Below are positions 12,093 to 23,781 of a stretch of 64,000 nucleotides of DNA, in pieces; within the stretch, counting starts at the first letter, position 1; each line of letters starts with the position of its first letter. The stretch lies in NCBI GenBank assembly GCA_025403435.1, contig CM046345.1, forward strand, positions 5,016,264 to 5,080,263, in the 5' to 3' direction. The notes under the pieces were generated by a model that was not told where the DNA came from, did not search any database, and saw nothing but the letters and a program-made list of their open reading frames with translations. The DNA comes from Artocarpus heterophyllus (taxonomy: Eukaryota > Streptophyta > Magnoliopsida > Rosales > Moraceae). A program made the position numbers and the translations under genes.

Positions 12093-12925
12093 GATGAAAA
12101 TATCGATATTTTATTTTTACAAAAATTTGGGGAAAATATCGATGACGGTAGAAATTTTCACAAAAATTACAAAAATTTTATGTCAAATATATGTCTAACT
12201 TTGAGATACAATAAACATGATTTACATAATAAACTCCATACATGTTAGACTTGTCAATATCAAACAAAAAGTTCTATGAAGCTTAAACATGCATGGGATT
12301 CTATCTTAATTCAAACAATATTGGGGTCATGACATGTTAATTAAGTAGTGCTAAATATAGTCATGAATATGTTACATGTAATTTGTTGACTTTTCCCATT
12401 GTATTTTCGTGAATAGAAAACTATAAATTCTTCCAATTGTTTGCCTGAAATGATGATGGTATACTCAGATGGGGATAATTAAAAATTTCATAATCTATCA
12501 TAGTTTCCAAAGTCATGATTTTATAGATAATAAACATGAGACGACTAATTGGTGGAGCTGATATAATTAGATCCCAAATTCTTTGTTTATAAACTCATAA
12601 AAAATATTATCTTCATCTGATGTTAACATTCTTAATGTGTATTTTATAAATATTCATTTAGTGAAAGTATAAAATACTAATGGATTAATTAAGAGAAAAA
12701 AATCTATTAAATTTTGTAATTTTTGATATTATCGAAATTTGATCAAAATTTCCACGATATATACCAAAATTTTATACAAAATATACTATAAATTTTTCGA
12801 TATTGATATTTTTACCGATATTTTTTATATTTTGCCAAAATAGATATTGTAGTTGAAAGATATTTTGACACCTCAAAGTTTTTAAAATTTCCACCAAAAT
12901 TTCGTGAATATTTACATCTATGGTA
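12093..12925. mobile_element. Possible long-inverted-repeat DNA element
   Basis: The left side begins GGATGAAAATATCGATATTT. The right side ends GAATATTTACATCTAT, whose reverse complement resembles the start. Both flanks are rich in AAAATTT and ATATCGAT phrases in opposite orientation (for example 12106-12170 and 12720-12905). Nothing coding is seen between. A related fragment lies near 15583-15700. The match is imperfect and no target duplication was found. Confidence 0.35.
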
Positions 12926-14938
12926 TGTATATCCTTGCCTGGTGCCTTGGCCCGTGCCCCCGTCACCGCTGGACAACAATCTTTGAGAAAGAATATTCAA
13001 ATTAAAGATTGCTTTCTCTTTTCCTTATGATATATATTTTTTGACTTTTTTTTGTTAAGAATAAAACATTTCCAATTTGTCCTTCTTTATGTTTTTCCTT
13101 CCCCCCAGTTTTACCCATTTTTCCGACCAGAAAAAAATTCAAAATAAATTTTTCATCTTTTTGAAGGCCATATTAGTTTTTACTTTGACTTTTGCCCCGA
13201 TTATCTTTTACTTTTTTCCATTTGACTATTTGTGATTGTAAAATATTGTGTAGATATTCTCTTCCATTTGATTAGCACTACAATGTATAAACTTTTTGGA
13301 CAATATCTAGTTTGATGCGAAGAGTAGGTGTTTAATTTAGAAAACAGCAACGTTTTCAAAAGCTTGTAAAAAAAAAAAAAAAGTAGTCGACTGGTTCAAT
13401 TAATTTGATCATTTTTTTGTGCTTTGCCGACGTCAAATGAGAACTACAATTCAACAAGTTGTACAAGTACAGTTTTATATGTAAAACCAGAATAGTTCCA
13501 AAAATTCAGAGCCGTTTGCTAGTGTTTTTAATATTTTTATATTGTTGCTCTTGAATTTATAGCATGTTGCAATTTGCCCTTTGAAATTGCTGTCATTAAT
13601 AGTGATATTAGTTTTCTTGACTAAACTTAACATGTAACTTTTACATGGATAGTTGATTAATGGCATGAATTTTGATTTTTTATCTATTTTAATTCATATT
13701 TGTTGCACACGCATATGCACATGCTTAGATATTATAGTTCTAGACGTAAAAGAACATATGATCAATAATACATTCCCTTTTAGTAGGTCCATTTATAAGA
13801 AAAGAGCAAATCATTTCCTAAGTCAATCATATATTCCGCTTTAATTTGGAACCAAAAAGTGTTGCACATTTTTCACGTGTTTATTTTTTCTTCAGAGAAA
13901 CTTTCCAACTGGCCGTTCGATCGAGTGGCCACGCTACTATGTCGACAAAGGGTTTATCTAGATATCTTTATTGAATTTGATCTATGAAAAATCGGCTAGA
14001 TTTTGAAACTTTTAGGGCCGAATAAGTTGAAAAATTTTCTAGTATAATTCAAGTTCTAGAGGCAAGATTTTATGTTTATACATATATATATATATATGTA
14101 TGTATGTATTTTCATTTTGCGTATATATATGTATGTAAGCATTCTAAGCAAGATACGGGATATTAAATATAAAGACTTGTATGTTAAATAAAAAAGTATG
14201 ATTAATGATTAATGCCTAAATTCACGATGTTGCCCTTTTAAAAGAAGTGAAGAACACGACAAACTTTTTGCACGGTGCGCTCTAAAGCTTTTGTTTCAGC
14301 AAAATTAAAACATGCATATAAATGAGTACGTAAATAAAAGCTGAAAACAAAACAAAGAGAATAATTTGGTTATATAATTATATAACCAAATGTGTGTATA
14401 TATAGATATATGAGTGTAAATTATATATTGACATATATTTACACATATGATTGACACATTCTACCCGAAAAACATATATAATCAAGCCATAAAAAAGACA
14501 TTTCCGAAATATAGAAGTTTTTGCAAAAGATTTTTTTTGCTAAATCAATTGCTATATATTCTTAGTGTTTTGGTGTCATGGAAAACATCTGGTTTGAAAG
14601 TGACTCCATGTACGTTGTTGAGCTGTTGAAATCTAAGACGATTTATAATATAACTTGGCGTTTTAGGAATATTTAAAATTTTTAAACATCACCCCTTTCA
14701 GAGTTTTTCATAATTTACGTGAAGGTGATTACGATGTGGAATTCTCACGGGATTCACATGCATACATTAGAATGGTGATTTAATACACCGGGTCTCTGTG
14801 TTGAAGCAGTTAGTCGTGATATATTGTTTTTTTAAATAGTTGATTCTCAGAATAAATGTGTACTCTTTTTACATTATGATTTTTTTTTCCCCTTTAGGTT
14901 ATAGTTAGTTAGAAGATTAAAGAGGCATATTTGTATAG

Positions 14939-15099
14939 TCTGTTTGGTAAAATTAGTTCTAACTAACTTTTTAGTTAAAAACAGTGTAAAGTTCTCATAT
15001 GCTACAGTAAAAAGAAAAAGTTGCTACAGTGTAGAACTTCCAAATGCTATATTGTTTACAGTTCTAACTAATAGTTTTAACCATCATAACAAACACCCT
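14939..15099. mobile_element. MITE of the dispersed GCTCTYA family, copy 4
   Basis: Left end CTGTTTGGTAAAATTAGT and right end ACCATCATAACAAACACCCT. Inner inverted phrase AGTTCTAACTAA occurs near both sides (14955 and 15060). The core GTAAAGTTCTCATATGCTAC and GTAGAACTTCCAAATGCTAT appear in order. This is one of the clearest copies. Confidence 0.65.
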
Positions 15100-16013
15100 T
15101 GTAGTCCTCTTCTATGCTACGAGTTCTTGGCACTATCCAATAAGAAAGACTTCCGCCTTTAAGCTTCTTTTAATATCCTTTGCATTGTTTTACTTGTTGG
15201 CATTTTCTTATTCAGTAACTATTTGTATCACTAATAAAAGACATGGAGGATGTGCAGAATTTCAAGCTTCTTTTATTCTTTACCTTGATGCTAATTGTTC
15301 ATTCTCACTTACTTATTTATAAAATAAAAAGACAATTTCTTTGACAGAAACTCAAAAAGATACTCACTTTCAACTGTCGTATATGCAGAAAAAGTGATTA
15401 ATTTTAACAAGATGTAATGGTTTAAAAAATGTGCATAATCGATAGGAACTCCCATTAGAGAAGTCCCCAAATAAAAATATAAAGAAAGTGAAAGTGCAGG
15501 AGAGTGTTTGAGAACCAAGATCCCACACTAAAGTTTCAATTGCTATAATATAAAACTTTTACATGTTATAGTACAAGTGAACAAAAATTTCTCTGATATT
15601 TGTAAAATTTCGATCGAAACTTTCATAATTCTAAACTCTTAAAATATCTTTGAAAAAGAATTTCTCTAATATTTACTAAAATTTTCCAAAAATTTTGAAA
15701 GAAGTACTTTTTACATTTAATATATAGAGTCATTTGAGAAATAAGTTGAAAATGAGTATTTAAGCTAAAAATACTGATTTTATATTAAAGTTTATATTTA
15801 CTTTATATACAATATATAAAAAATTTATATTGTTCATAGTTAAAATAATTTAAGTTTCATTAAGATTGCCAAACACCCTTTGCTTACCTTTATGCTAGTT
15901 GTTTAGTTTCAAGAGCTCGTTTAAAAAAATAAATGACATGAAAAATGTGAAAGAATACAATATTACAGTACCTGCAATCAATTCATGCTGTCATGGAAAA
16001 CAGTACAAGATTA

Positions 16014-16138
16014 CGAGTGAGTTTGGTATGAGCATTTGAGTATAGTATTTGAATGAAGATTTAAATTTTTGTGAGAAAAAATACTGTAACAAAATAATTC
16101 AAACCGTGATTTAAAAACTCAAACAAGCACACTCTACA
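16014..16138. mobile_element. Small inverted-repeat element between 30-bp direct repeats
   Basis: Starts GAGTGAGTTTGGTATGAG and ends CTCAAACAAGCACACTC, whose reverse complement resembles the start. It is bracketed by near-identical stretches ACCTGCAATCAATTCATGCT (15971) and ACCTGCAATCAATTAACGCT (16142). Direct repeats of that length are too long for a normal target-site duplication, so a local duplication was probably involved. Confidence 0.45.
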
Positions 16139-16984
16139 TTACCTGCAATCAATTAACGCTGTCCCAATGTACAACTACAACTACTATGATGCACATTTAA
16201 TCAATTGTCCTTTTTTTAGAGCAAAAGAATTAAATTGTCCCTTTTTTTTTTTCAAGAATCGTTGTGCTTTTACATATCCTTATTTCATTATTTCCTTTTT
16301 TTATAGCTAGTATGTGGTAAAGGAGTTGCAGACTTCACAACGTATAAACAATGTGATAAAAATTATGGATGATTGACATCAATTGATGGCTCGATTTTGA
16401 TCAATTTGGACGTACAAAAAATCATAGTAATTATCGATAGATCAGCATGGCCGGAGAAAAAAAACAAGAAATAGTAGTAGGCATTTTTAACCATTGGTTC
16501 ACGTTCAATCGCCGTATAGGAGCTGTATAGTTGATGTACTGATTAATAAACACTAGTATTAAAATGTATGTATGTGTTTATATACATACAATTTGTTTTT
16601 AGTCCTTCACGAAAAATCCATCATATATTTGACCTATAAAAGTAAAAATCTAGTTATCGTTAATTTCAAAGTTCTTACATAAAACTATTTTATCGTTTTA
16701 AAAAGTTATGTATGTGCAATATGTAGGGTTTTTTTTAGTTTCTTTTCTTTTGGCAGCTTTCATATTTTTTTTATTAGTTTATTTGTATGTGGTTGCAAAT
16801 AGAGGACCCAAAAATTAAATAATTATTTGCTCAGATATATTGTATATTCTGCTTTGTAATTTCTTTCTTCTTCCTTCTTCTAAATACTCTTTTTCTTTTT
16901 TCATGTAATGCGATATTTAAATGAATGATCGGTACTAGTGTTACTGACGAGGCACAGCAAACTAATAACCATATATATACATGT

Positions 16985-17060
16985 TTCTCTCTCTGTCTCT
17001 GTCTGTCTCTCTCTCTCTCTCTCTCTTTCTACACACACACAGTCACACATACACACACAC

Positions 17061-17092
<32 letters not shown>
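16985..17092 (+). repeat. Compound microsatellite (CT)n-(AC)n-(GA)n
   Basis: Three adjoining simple repeats: CT/CTGT-rich 16985-17027, AC-rich 17031-17061 and (GA)n 17065-17092. The CT and GA arms are complementary, so the block can fold back. No gene evidence; any open frame here is an artefact of the repeat. Confidence 0.9.
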
Positions 17093-17235
17093 TCAGAGAG
17101 AATTTGCGAGTGAAAAATTTTTGTGATTGAAAAATTTTAGTGGAAAACTTGCTATACTCGTGTAGTCTGCGAGCATACTTTTATCGGCATGTACGATGCA
17201 TGCCAAGTTTTCTAAGCTGCATGGTAAATGCAGGC

Positions 17236-17236
<1 letters not shown>

Positions 17237-17276
<40 letters not shown>
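17237..17276. repeat. (TA)n microsatellite
   Basis: About 19 uninterrupted TA units. Other TA tracts lie at 17562-17574, 18405-18421, 45429-45452 and 56071-56090. Confidence 0.9.
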
Positions 17277-17279
<3 letters not shown>

Positions 17280-18446
17280 TGAGTATTAATTGAAATCACT
17301 TACTCCAGCGATCCTAGCTCTATATCTTACTTCTTTAGTACATAACCCAGAGCCCTTGTCTAACACATGGAGGAACTCATTTATGATCAGTCTATGACAT
17401 TGCTAAGCATAATTATTATTCTGAAAGTGCTATTTAATTCACAGAAGTACTCGTTTCATTAAAAGCAAAAAAGGACAATAATATTGGAACACTGTGGAAG
17501 TAGGAGGATAATTACTGGATGAGGAAGAGATCAGAATAATGGGCAAAAAAAAAAAAAGAATATATATATATATATTTTGTCGTAGAATATGTTCTTTTCA
17601 ACTGAGATTGCATCGAAATTTTATATCACAAATCTTAAGATTTTTTTTTTTATATTTTTACGAGGAGGAGAACTCTGTCATAGATTATCCTTTTTTATCT
17701 TTTTTTTTTTTGTAACAAGATTATTCTTTTTATCTGTACAAAGTGGAGAATTTTTTTTCATCTTTATGTCCATATATTGTGTTGGTTTATACCGTAATCA
17801 AATTATGTTAAATTTATATTTTTTTATCTCAATTTCAATGTGAAACAATATGATTAATTTGATGATGTAAACATATGTATAAATATATATGTGCCGTACT
17901 ATAGTTACAGTGGCTTATCTTTTTTAACTCCACTGCATTATTTATGACAAACAATTCTATAAAAATTCAAAAAATAACATTAAGAAGTCGGACTTATTAT
18001 TATGTCTCCAGTTATAGTTGGACTCTCTCTCTCTGGTTTTAATAGAAAGGCGTTTAGTTGGACATGGACTATACTTGAGACATCTTGCATTGTAATCCGT
18101 AAGCATTTTACGCACGAGATTCACGTGTCGGTAACCTTTTTTTTTTCAAATTTGTCCTTTCCCAATTTCCCTTGCCCCTAAATCCCTCAAACACAGCCGT
18201 ATTTTCTCCACGCAGACACAAACAAATCAACACGTATATTACTCTCTCCAAAGAATAAAATAAAATAAAAAGAAAAAAATAACACATATAGAATACTACT
18301 CACAATCACAATACACGAACACAACAATAAATACTCCCTCACACCCTTCTCTTCTTCCTCATCTACCACAAACATCATCAAACACTTCAACACAACTTCT
18401 CTTCATATATATATATATATATTGGTAATAATATTCATCTATAACA
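17277..18446 (+). promoter_or_regulatory. Upstream region of the CYP94 gene
   Basis: About 1.2 kb without a supported gene before the P450 start. It has T-rich tracts (17641-17712), a CT-rich run near 18026 and a C/A-rich, GT-poor stretch (18190-18400) typical of a 5' leader. The (TA)n tract at 18405-18421 is only about 26 bp before the ATG, too close to be the working TATA box unless the leader is extremely short. Core elements are not assigned. Confidence 0.35.
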
Positions 18447-20105
18447 ATGTTTTTGATCATGTATTTTCCTTTCATGATGATCATGATCTCTCTCTTTGTC
18501 CTTCTTCTCTCTCTAACAAATGGCTACACCAGGCTCAAATGTCTTATCTCCTTCCACAAAAACCGCCACCGACTCCTCGACTGGTACACCGACCTCCTCT
18601 CGTCGTCGTTTTCCCAAACCATTGTTGTTCACCGCCTCGGAGCGCCGAGGACGGTCATAACCGCCAACCAGGCCAACATTGAGTTCGTCCTCAAGACCAA
18701 CTTCGACAACTTCCCCAAGGGCAAACCCTTCACCGACATCCTCGGCGACCTTCTCGGCCTCGGGATCTTCAACGTCGACGGCGAGCTCTGGTCGTCTCAA
18801 CGAAAACTCGCCAGCCATGAGTTTACCACCAGGTAATATCCAATCAAATTTTTAAAAATTTATTTATTTTTATTTAAAATTATAATTGTGTCCTTGCTCA
18901 ATAATTAAAATTTTATTTTTTTTAAACTTCTCCCCTGATAAAATTTTCTGGTTATGTAACTGACCAGGTCTTTGCGAGAGTTCGTCGTCATGGTGCTCGA
19001 GAATGAGACGAAGGGGAAGCTGCTTCCATTGCTGGAGGAGGCATGCGAAAGGGAAACAGTTTTGGACTTGCAAGAGGTGCTGAGGAGGTTCGCATTTGAT
19101 GTCGTTTGCAAGGTATCGCTGGGGATTGATTCCTGTCGTTTTGACCTTTCAAGACTGGTCAACGCCTTTGACCGCGCCGCCGAGATCAGCGCCAAGCGCG
19201 GGACGGCGCCGGTCTTCCTCGTATGGAAGGTGAAGCGCGCGTTAGGGTTCGGGTCTGAGAAGGTTCTGAGAGAAGAGATCAAACGTATACACAATTCTGT
19301 CGCCGAGATCATCGAGAACAAGAGAAAAGCTCTTTATCATGATCATGATGGGAAAGTGATGGTGAGCTCATCATCATCATCGTGCGGTGGTGATTTGCTG
19401 ACGAGATTCCTGATGGCTGGCCATGAGGAGGAGATGGTGAGAGACATGGTGATAAGCTTCATAATGGCGGGACGTGACACAACGTCGGCGGCGATGACGT
19501 GGCTCTTCTGGCTTCTCTCCGAGAATCCCGGAGTCGAGAACGACGTCGTTGAGGAACTCAAGACCGTCATGAAAAATAATGATAATGAAAATGATGAAAA
19601 TGATAGTAATGAATTGAATTTCGACGCTTTGCAGGGAATGAGCTTTGTGAAGGCCTGTTTGTGTGAGGCCATGAGGCTTTACCCACCGGTACCGTGGGAC
19701 TCGAAGCACGCCAAAAACGACGACGTTTTGCCCGACGGGACGGCGGTGAGGATAGGGGACAGAGTGACGTATTTCCCGTACGGAATGGGGAGGATGGAGG
19801 AGGTGTGGGGGAAGGATTGTTTGGAGTTTAGACCGGACCGGTGGCTCTGTGAACCGGATAAGGATTGTGGCACCGGTCGGGTTTTGAAGCCGGTTAGCCC
19901 GTTTAAGTTTCCGGTTTTTCAGGCCGGTCCGAGAGTGTGCCTCGGCAAAGAAATGGCTTTTACTCAAATGAAGTATGTGGTGGCTTCTGTGTTGAGCCGG
20001 TTTGAGATTCGGCCGGTCAGTTTGGACCGACCGGTTTTCGTCCCTCTCTTGACAGCTCACATGGGTGGTGGCTTTAAGGTTTTGGTTCGGAGGAGGTGTG
20101 GCTAA
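18447..20105 (+). CDS. Cytochrome P450, CYP94 family (probably CYP94C-like)
   Basis: Two exons, 18447-18832 and 18968-20105, joined by a 135-bp GT-AG intron, encode 507 residues. Residues 1-25 are a hydrophobic ER signal anchor. The I-helix has AGRDTTSAAMTW (296-307), the K-helix ExxR is EAMR (362-365), the PERF-type motif is FRPDRW (about 415), and the haem loop is FQAGPRVCLG with the axial Cys at 453. All key residues are present, so the enzyme looks functional. The I-helix text and the VPLLTAHMGGG C-terminus place it in CYP94. These ER enzymes omega-oxidise fatty acids, and CYP94B/C members oxidise jasmonoyl-isoleucine; the C-subfamily call and a jasmonate role are inferences. An Asn/Asp/Glu-rich insert (NNDNENDENDSNE, encoded around 19573-19617) sits in the loop after the I-helix. 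Exons are much more GC-rich than the flanks. ATG 18447 is the first in frame and precedes the membrane anchor. Confidence 0.92.
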
Positions 20106-21524
20106 TTGTTGGTTAATATTTTTAGAGCCTTGAATAATGTGATTCCTTATATTTAATTACTACGTAGCTATATCATCAGTCCTTAATATGATTGTAACGC
20201 ATTAATGTATGTGTGTGTGTGTGTATATATGTTATATTGTAGCAGATGGAAGCACCTATTATATATGTTTTTTTTTTTGCTGAAAATCAACGAAGCAATG
20301 CTGCCTTTGTAAGTTAAGATCGTATATATTCCAAACAGGCAGTTTTTAATGGTAATGTTTATTAGGATATTTAGAAACTTTAGGGATAATGGGTTCGAAA
20401 CATGGTAGTTTAAACTTTTTTAATTTAAAATAAAAAATTTGAAAAGCGTAGTTTGAAAACTGAGTTTAAAATCTTAAAAACAAGGTGGAAATATTCTTGA
20501 ATTTAAAAGAAATTTTGAGTTCAAACTATCAAATTATAGTTTAGAATGAGTTTTCAACTTTTTATCCTAAACACCTACTCACGTAAGAATTTGAGTTCGA
20601 AACCCATGAAACAATGAAACAAAAGCTCTCTTACTATAAACTAATGGTTTGAACTCAAACTGCGTAAAGCTCGTACATGTTATCATGTTTTGGACTAATT
20701 GGTTTGATGGTTTGAACCAAAGTTGTTAACAGTGCCACATTCTTGATAAGAATGGCAAGATTCAATCGTAGAACTTTAGACTATCCAAAGATTTTACCAA
20801 TACATAAGAATATATTCTCAGATGTTCATGGTTAAGTTTCAACAAAAAAAAAAAAATTATGCTCGTAATTAAAATATTCCATATATAATATCATTATTTA
20901 CTTTGGTGAAAGGATGTTTTATTTTTTTAATGTTGGGATGGGACTTGAACCTTACAATTTAAAATATAATTAGATATAAATTTACTGCTATACTATGTCT
21001 TAATTACAAATAGATAACTTTTTTTTTTCATATAAGCATGAAAGTTCCTATGCCCTCCAAAATAAACAGGTAAAAAGAATAAACTTAATAAAGCACAAAA
21101 GAAAGTTAATTTGAAATTGGCTTCAAGTTTGTAGGTTTCCAAATTTGTGCAATATATACATTACCTGCAGAAGGCGACAAGAAAGTAAAAAGACGAGGAT
21201 AGACATACAGAGATATGATTGAGCAAGATATATATCCGTTAGTCGTGCATGTGATATTATAATGAAATACTAATTATAAGTCCCATAATGCTTTGCATGC
21301 CTTCTTACCAACTATGATGCTATGCACAGTAGAAGCCAGGAAATTTTTTGGGTGAGACACAATATGAAATACAAAAGGATAGAGGTTCGTATATATATAA
21401 GAATTATCCATAATTAAGTGGGGACAAATTTATTATTTTTATTATGTGAGATATGATTATAATTTTCTTAATTTATTAATTAAGTCCGGATATTTCAAAC
21501 TTTTTCTAGGGAGAAAAGGTGACT
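20106..21524. other. Intergenic region between the P450 and the gypsy element
   Basis: Contains the probable P450 3'UTR (to about 20250, with TTAATATTTTT and a GT/TA repeat at 20209-20235), a degraded MITE copy (20630-20740), a SINE-like trace (20925-21010) and AT-rich sequence. No gene seen. Confidence 0.6.
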
Positions 21525-21529
21525 ATTTC

Positions 21530-23676
21530 TGTAACGTCTCGAAATTTATTTAATGTAAATGATGAATTAGTGTGCCATAATTAAAGTTTTAACTTTAATT
21601 AGATTATTTGGTTGGATTTTGAGTTTTTGGTTGTTTTGTTAAATTGATGTGTTCAAATGATTTCTTATTGTTTTAAAATGATGTTTTGAGTTTTAAAACA
21701 CAACAATTTGTAAAATGTTAAAAATACTCCGTTTTGTAAAACCGTGGGCGGCACATGGTTTTCGCACAGTAAAACCGCCCACCGATTTCTCTATTTATTT
21801 CCTTCCTCTCCCTCTCTTCTCATTCTCTCCCGGTTTCATTCTCTCTCTCCTCTCTCTCTCTCTCGGCAGCCTCTCTCTCTCTACATCTCTCTCTCAAATT
21901 TTTGAAACCACATTCGAATCCAAGCTTCGGAACAGCAAGGAGGAAGCTCGGGGACATGATTCGGCAACCGAGATCGCGGATTGAAGCTTCGATTCGAGGT
22001 TAGATTCGAAATTTCTAAACTTTTTACAAAATTTTCAATTTTGTGTGTTTTTGAAATCTAAGTTTGTTTTAGCTTAGAAAACCGTGGATTTGTGTTAAAT
22101 GAGCTTAGAACAACTAGAATCTAAGCCTAGATTGAAGAAAAACGGATTGAATTCAAGATTTTTCATTTTTCTCATCTTTTTCTCATTTTTGGATTTTTGA
22201 GGATTTCGAGTTTAAATGTTGTTTAAATGATTCCAAACATGTTCTAGAATGTTTTTCTATCAACTATAGTTGTTTTTCATGCCTGGGATTTGAGAAAAAC
22301 AGGTTAGAAACAAGATTTGGATTTTGGGGATCGAGAAACCCGTGGCTGGGATTTCTGAGTTTTCCCAGTTCGGCAGGCCGAAGTTCATGTTCGGCAGGCC
22401 GGAGTGATGATCGGCAGGCCGGTGTTCTTCCGACCGGCAGGCCGAATCTGGAGAAATGTTCGGCAGGCCGAACCTTGTTTCCGGCAGGCCGAACTGTGCA
22501 GTTCGGCAGGCCGAAGCAGGGCGTCCGGCAGGCCGACCGAGGCATGGAAAATTTTGTAATTTTTACCCGTTTTCACTGTTTTGAACCCTGATTTAAATCC
22601 CAACCTTATAGGATGATTTTAAAGGTACAAATGGCACACTAGGACATCATGAAATGATTTAGTAACATAGAATGTTTCGAACTAGATATTGATCGACTTA
22701 GTTTGTATTTAGGATCGTTCGTGGTTCCGTAGAGCTAACGTATAGCGGACCGGGATTACGGTGTGGGGTACCAGCACGAGTATTGAGGTAGGGCTTCTAT
22801 CCTATTTCTTTGGTAGCCTGGTTTTGAAATGATTTGGCTTTGAAAATGACTTCTATCAAAATGTTTTCAACTGTTGTTTGAAAATGGTTTTATCGGTTAT
22901 ATTTTATTATACCGTGATCTGAAATGAATTTCATAATAAATGTAATTGACAACACTCGGTAATAGGGTTTTGAATGATAATGATAATAAACACATGGGCA
23001 TGATGCCATATCAGAGATCGGGTCGTGTAGCGATCGACCTTGGGGGCAGGTCCCGAAACCCAGCTGGGCCACTACGGTGGTGACATCATGGTTTGCCTAG
23101 GTAAAAGTAAAATGGTGTTTTGATTTGACGAGTAGACTATTCTGTGTCAGGACGGTCCTACTCAAACTGTTTATTTATTTATTTAAGTTTCCTTGGAATA
23201 ACTTCTAATAATGCTATGTTCCTTTGCGTTAAACTATTTTTATAAAACTTAGTCCTACTGAGCCTTTCGCTCACGTTTTATTGTTTTAAATTTCCCCTTC
23301 TAGGTGGTTTCCCATTTAGGTTTGGAGAAGATTCTTCGGACCGAACTCAGGAGCAATAGGAGAATTTATTTACATTCTGTATTTATTTAATCAAGGCATG
23401 TAAGACTTAACCTTATTTGTACTTGGACTGTAATTGTATTTATGATATTGTCAGCTCTATGTGTGTGCACAAGTTGTGGGTTGTGGAACCCATATTCGCG
23501 GTTTTTATTTAATTATTATTATTTGCTAAATATTTATAAATTCGTTTATCAAATGTGGTGAAAAATCTCTTTATTTCTTACTTAATTGGATTCTTAAACA
23601 CTTAATTTTAATTAAATTCTCTTTTAATTAATCTAAATATTCCGCCACGTCACCTCCCGTACTCCGGGGCGTGACA
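21530..23676 (+). repeat. 5' LTR of gypsy family G
   Basis: Begins TGTAACGTCTCGAAATT and ends GGGGCGTGACA, with TG...CA termini. Contains a CT-rich tract (21795-21893), a possible splice donor context near 21998 (CGAG|GTTAGA) and the palindrome array at 22371-22535. A T-rich poly(A)-signal region precedes the 3' end. Confidence 0.95.
22371..22535 (+). repeat. Phased palindrome array in the 5' LTR (8 units)
   Basis: The 10-mer CGGCAGGCCG starts at 22371, 22392, 22412, 22435, 22461, 22482, 22504 and 22526, so intervals are 20-26 bp and mostly 20-22. The fullest form is TTCGGC-AG-GCCGAA, two 6-bp arms around AG. Spacers differ in sequence, so it is the motif and not a whole repeat unit that is conserved. 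Each unit could bind a dimeric protein, or form a hairpin in RNA or single-stranded DNA. Confidence 0.9.
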
Positions 23677-23679
23677 GAA

Positions 23680-23691
23680 TGGTATCAGAGC
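23680..23691 (+). promoter_or_regulatory. Primer-binding site of gypsy family G
   Basis: TGGTATCAGAGC, complementary to the 3' end of initiator methionine tRNA, starts 3 bases after the LTR end. This is the usual plant gypsy and copia primer. Confidence 0.95.
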
Positions 23692-23781
23692 TCAAGGTTA
23701 TGAACCTTGGGAATTGTGCACACATAGGTTTGACAATGAAATACCTCTGACAGTCCAAATTTTGTTTTCAGAAGTGAGAGA

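Larger units (their letters stand above)
8766..16980. other. AT-rich intergenic region with MITEs, no supported gene
   Basis: Only short open frames without recognisable domains occur. The region holds several copies of the dispersed MITE family, a (GACT)4 run near 9921-9938, an (AT)n run at 9763-9781, poly(T) tracts and an inverted-repeat element around 12.1-12.9 kb. A 96-codon minus-strand frame at 9852-10142 has somewhat higher GC (PAQEQPLHATSAPYF) but no family could be assigned. Confidence 0.6.

Noticed and set aside
16925..17113. Open frame over the CT/AC/GA microsatellite
   Set aside because: The translation is only repeat-encoded Ser/Leu, Thr/His and Arg/Glu runs.
18513..18818. 101-codon minus-strand open frame
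   Set aside because: Antisense shadow of P450 exon 1.
19377..20060. 227-codon minus-strand open frame
   Set aside because: It is fully antisense to P450 exon 2, whose sense frame has all conserved P450 motifs. The antisense translation is His/Arg/Ser-rich without a domain.
22371..22535. CRISPR-like array
   Set aside because: Motif is 10-14 bp with 8-13-bp spacers, lies in a plant LTR and has no cas genes. Regular spacing alone is not CRISPR.
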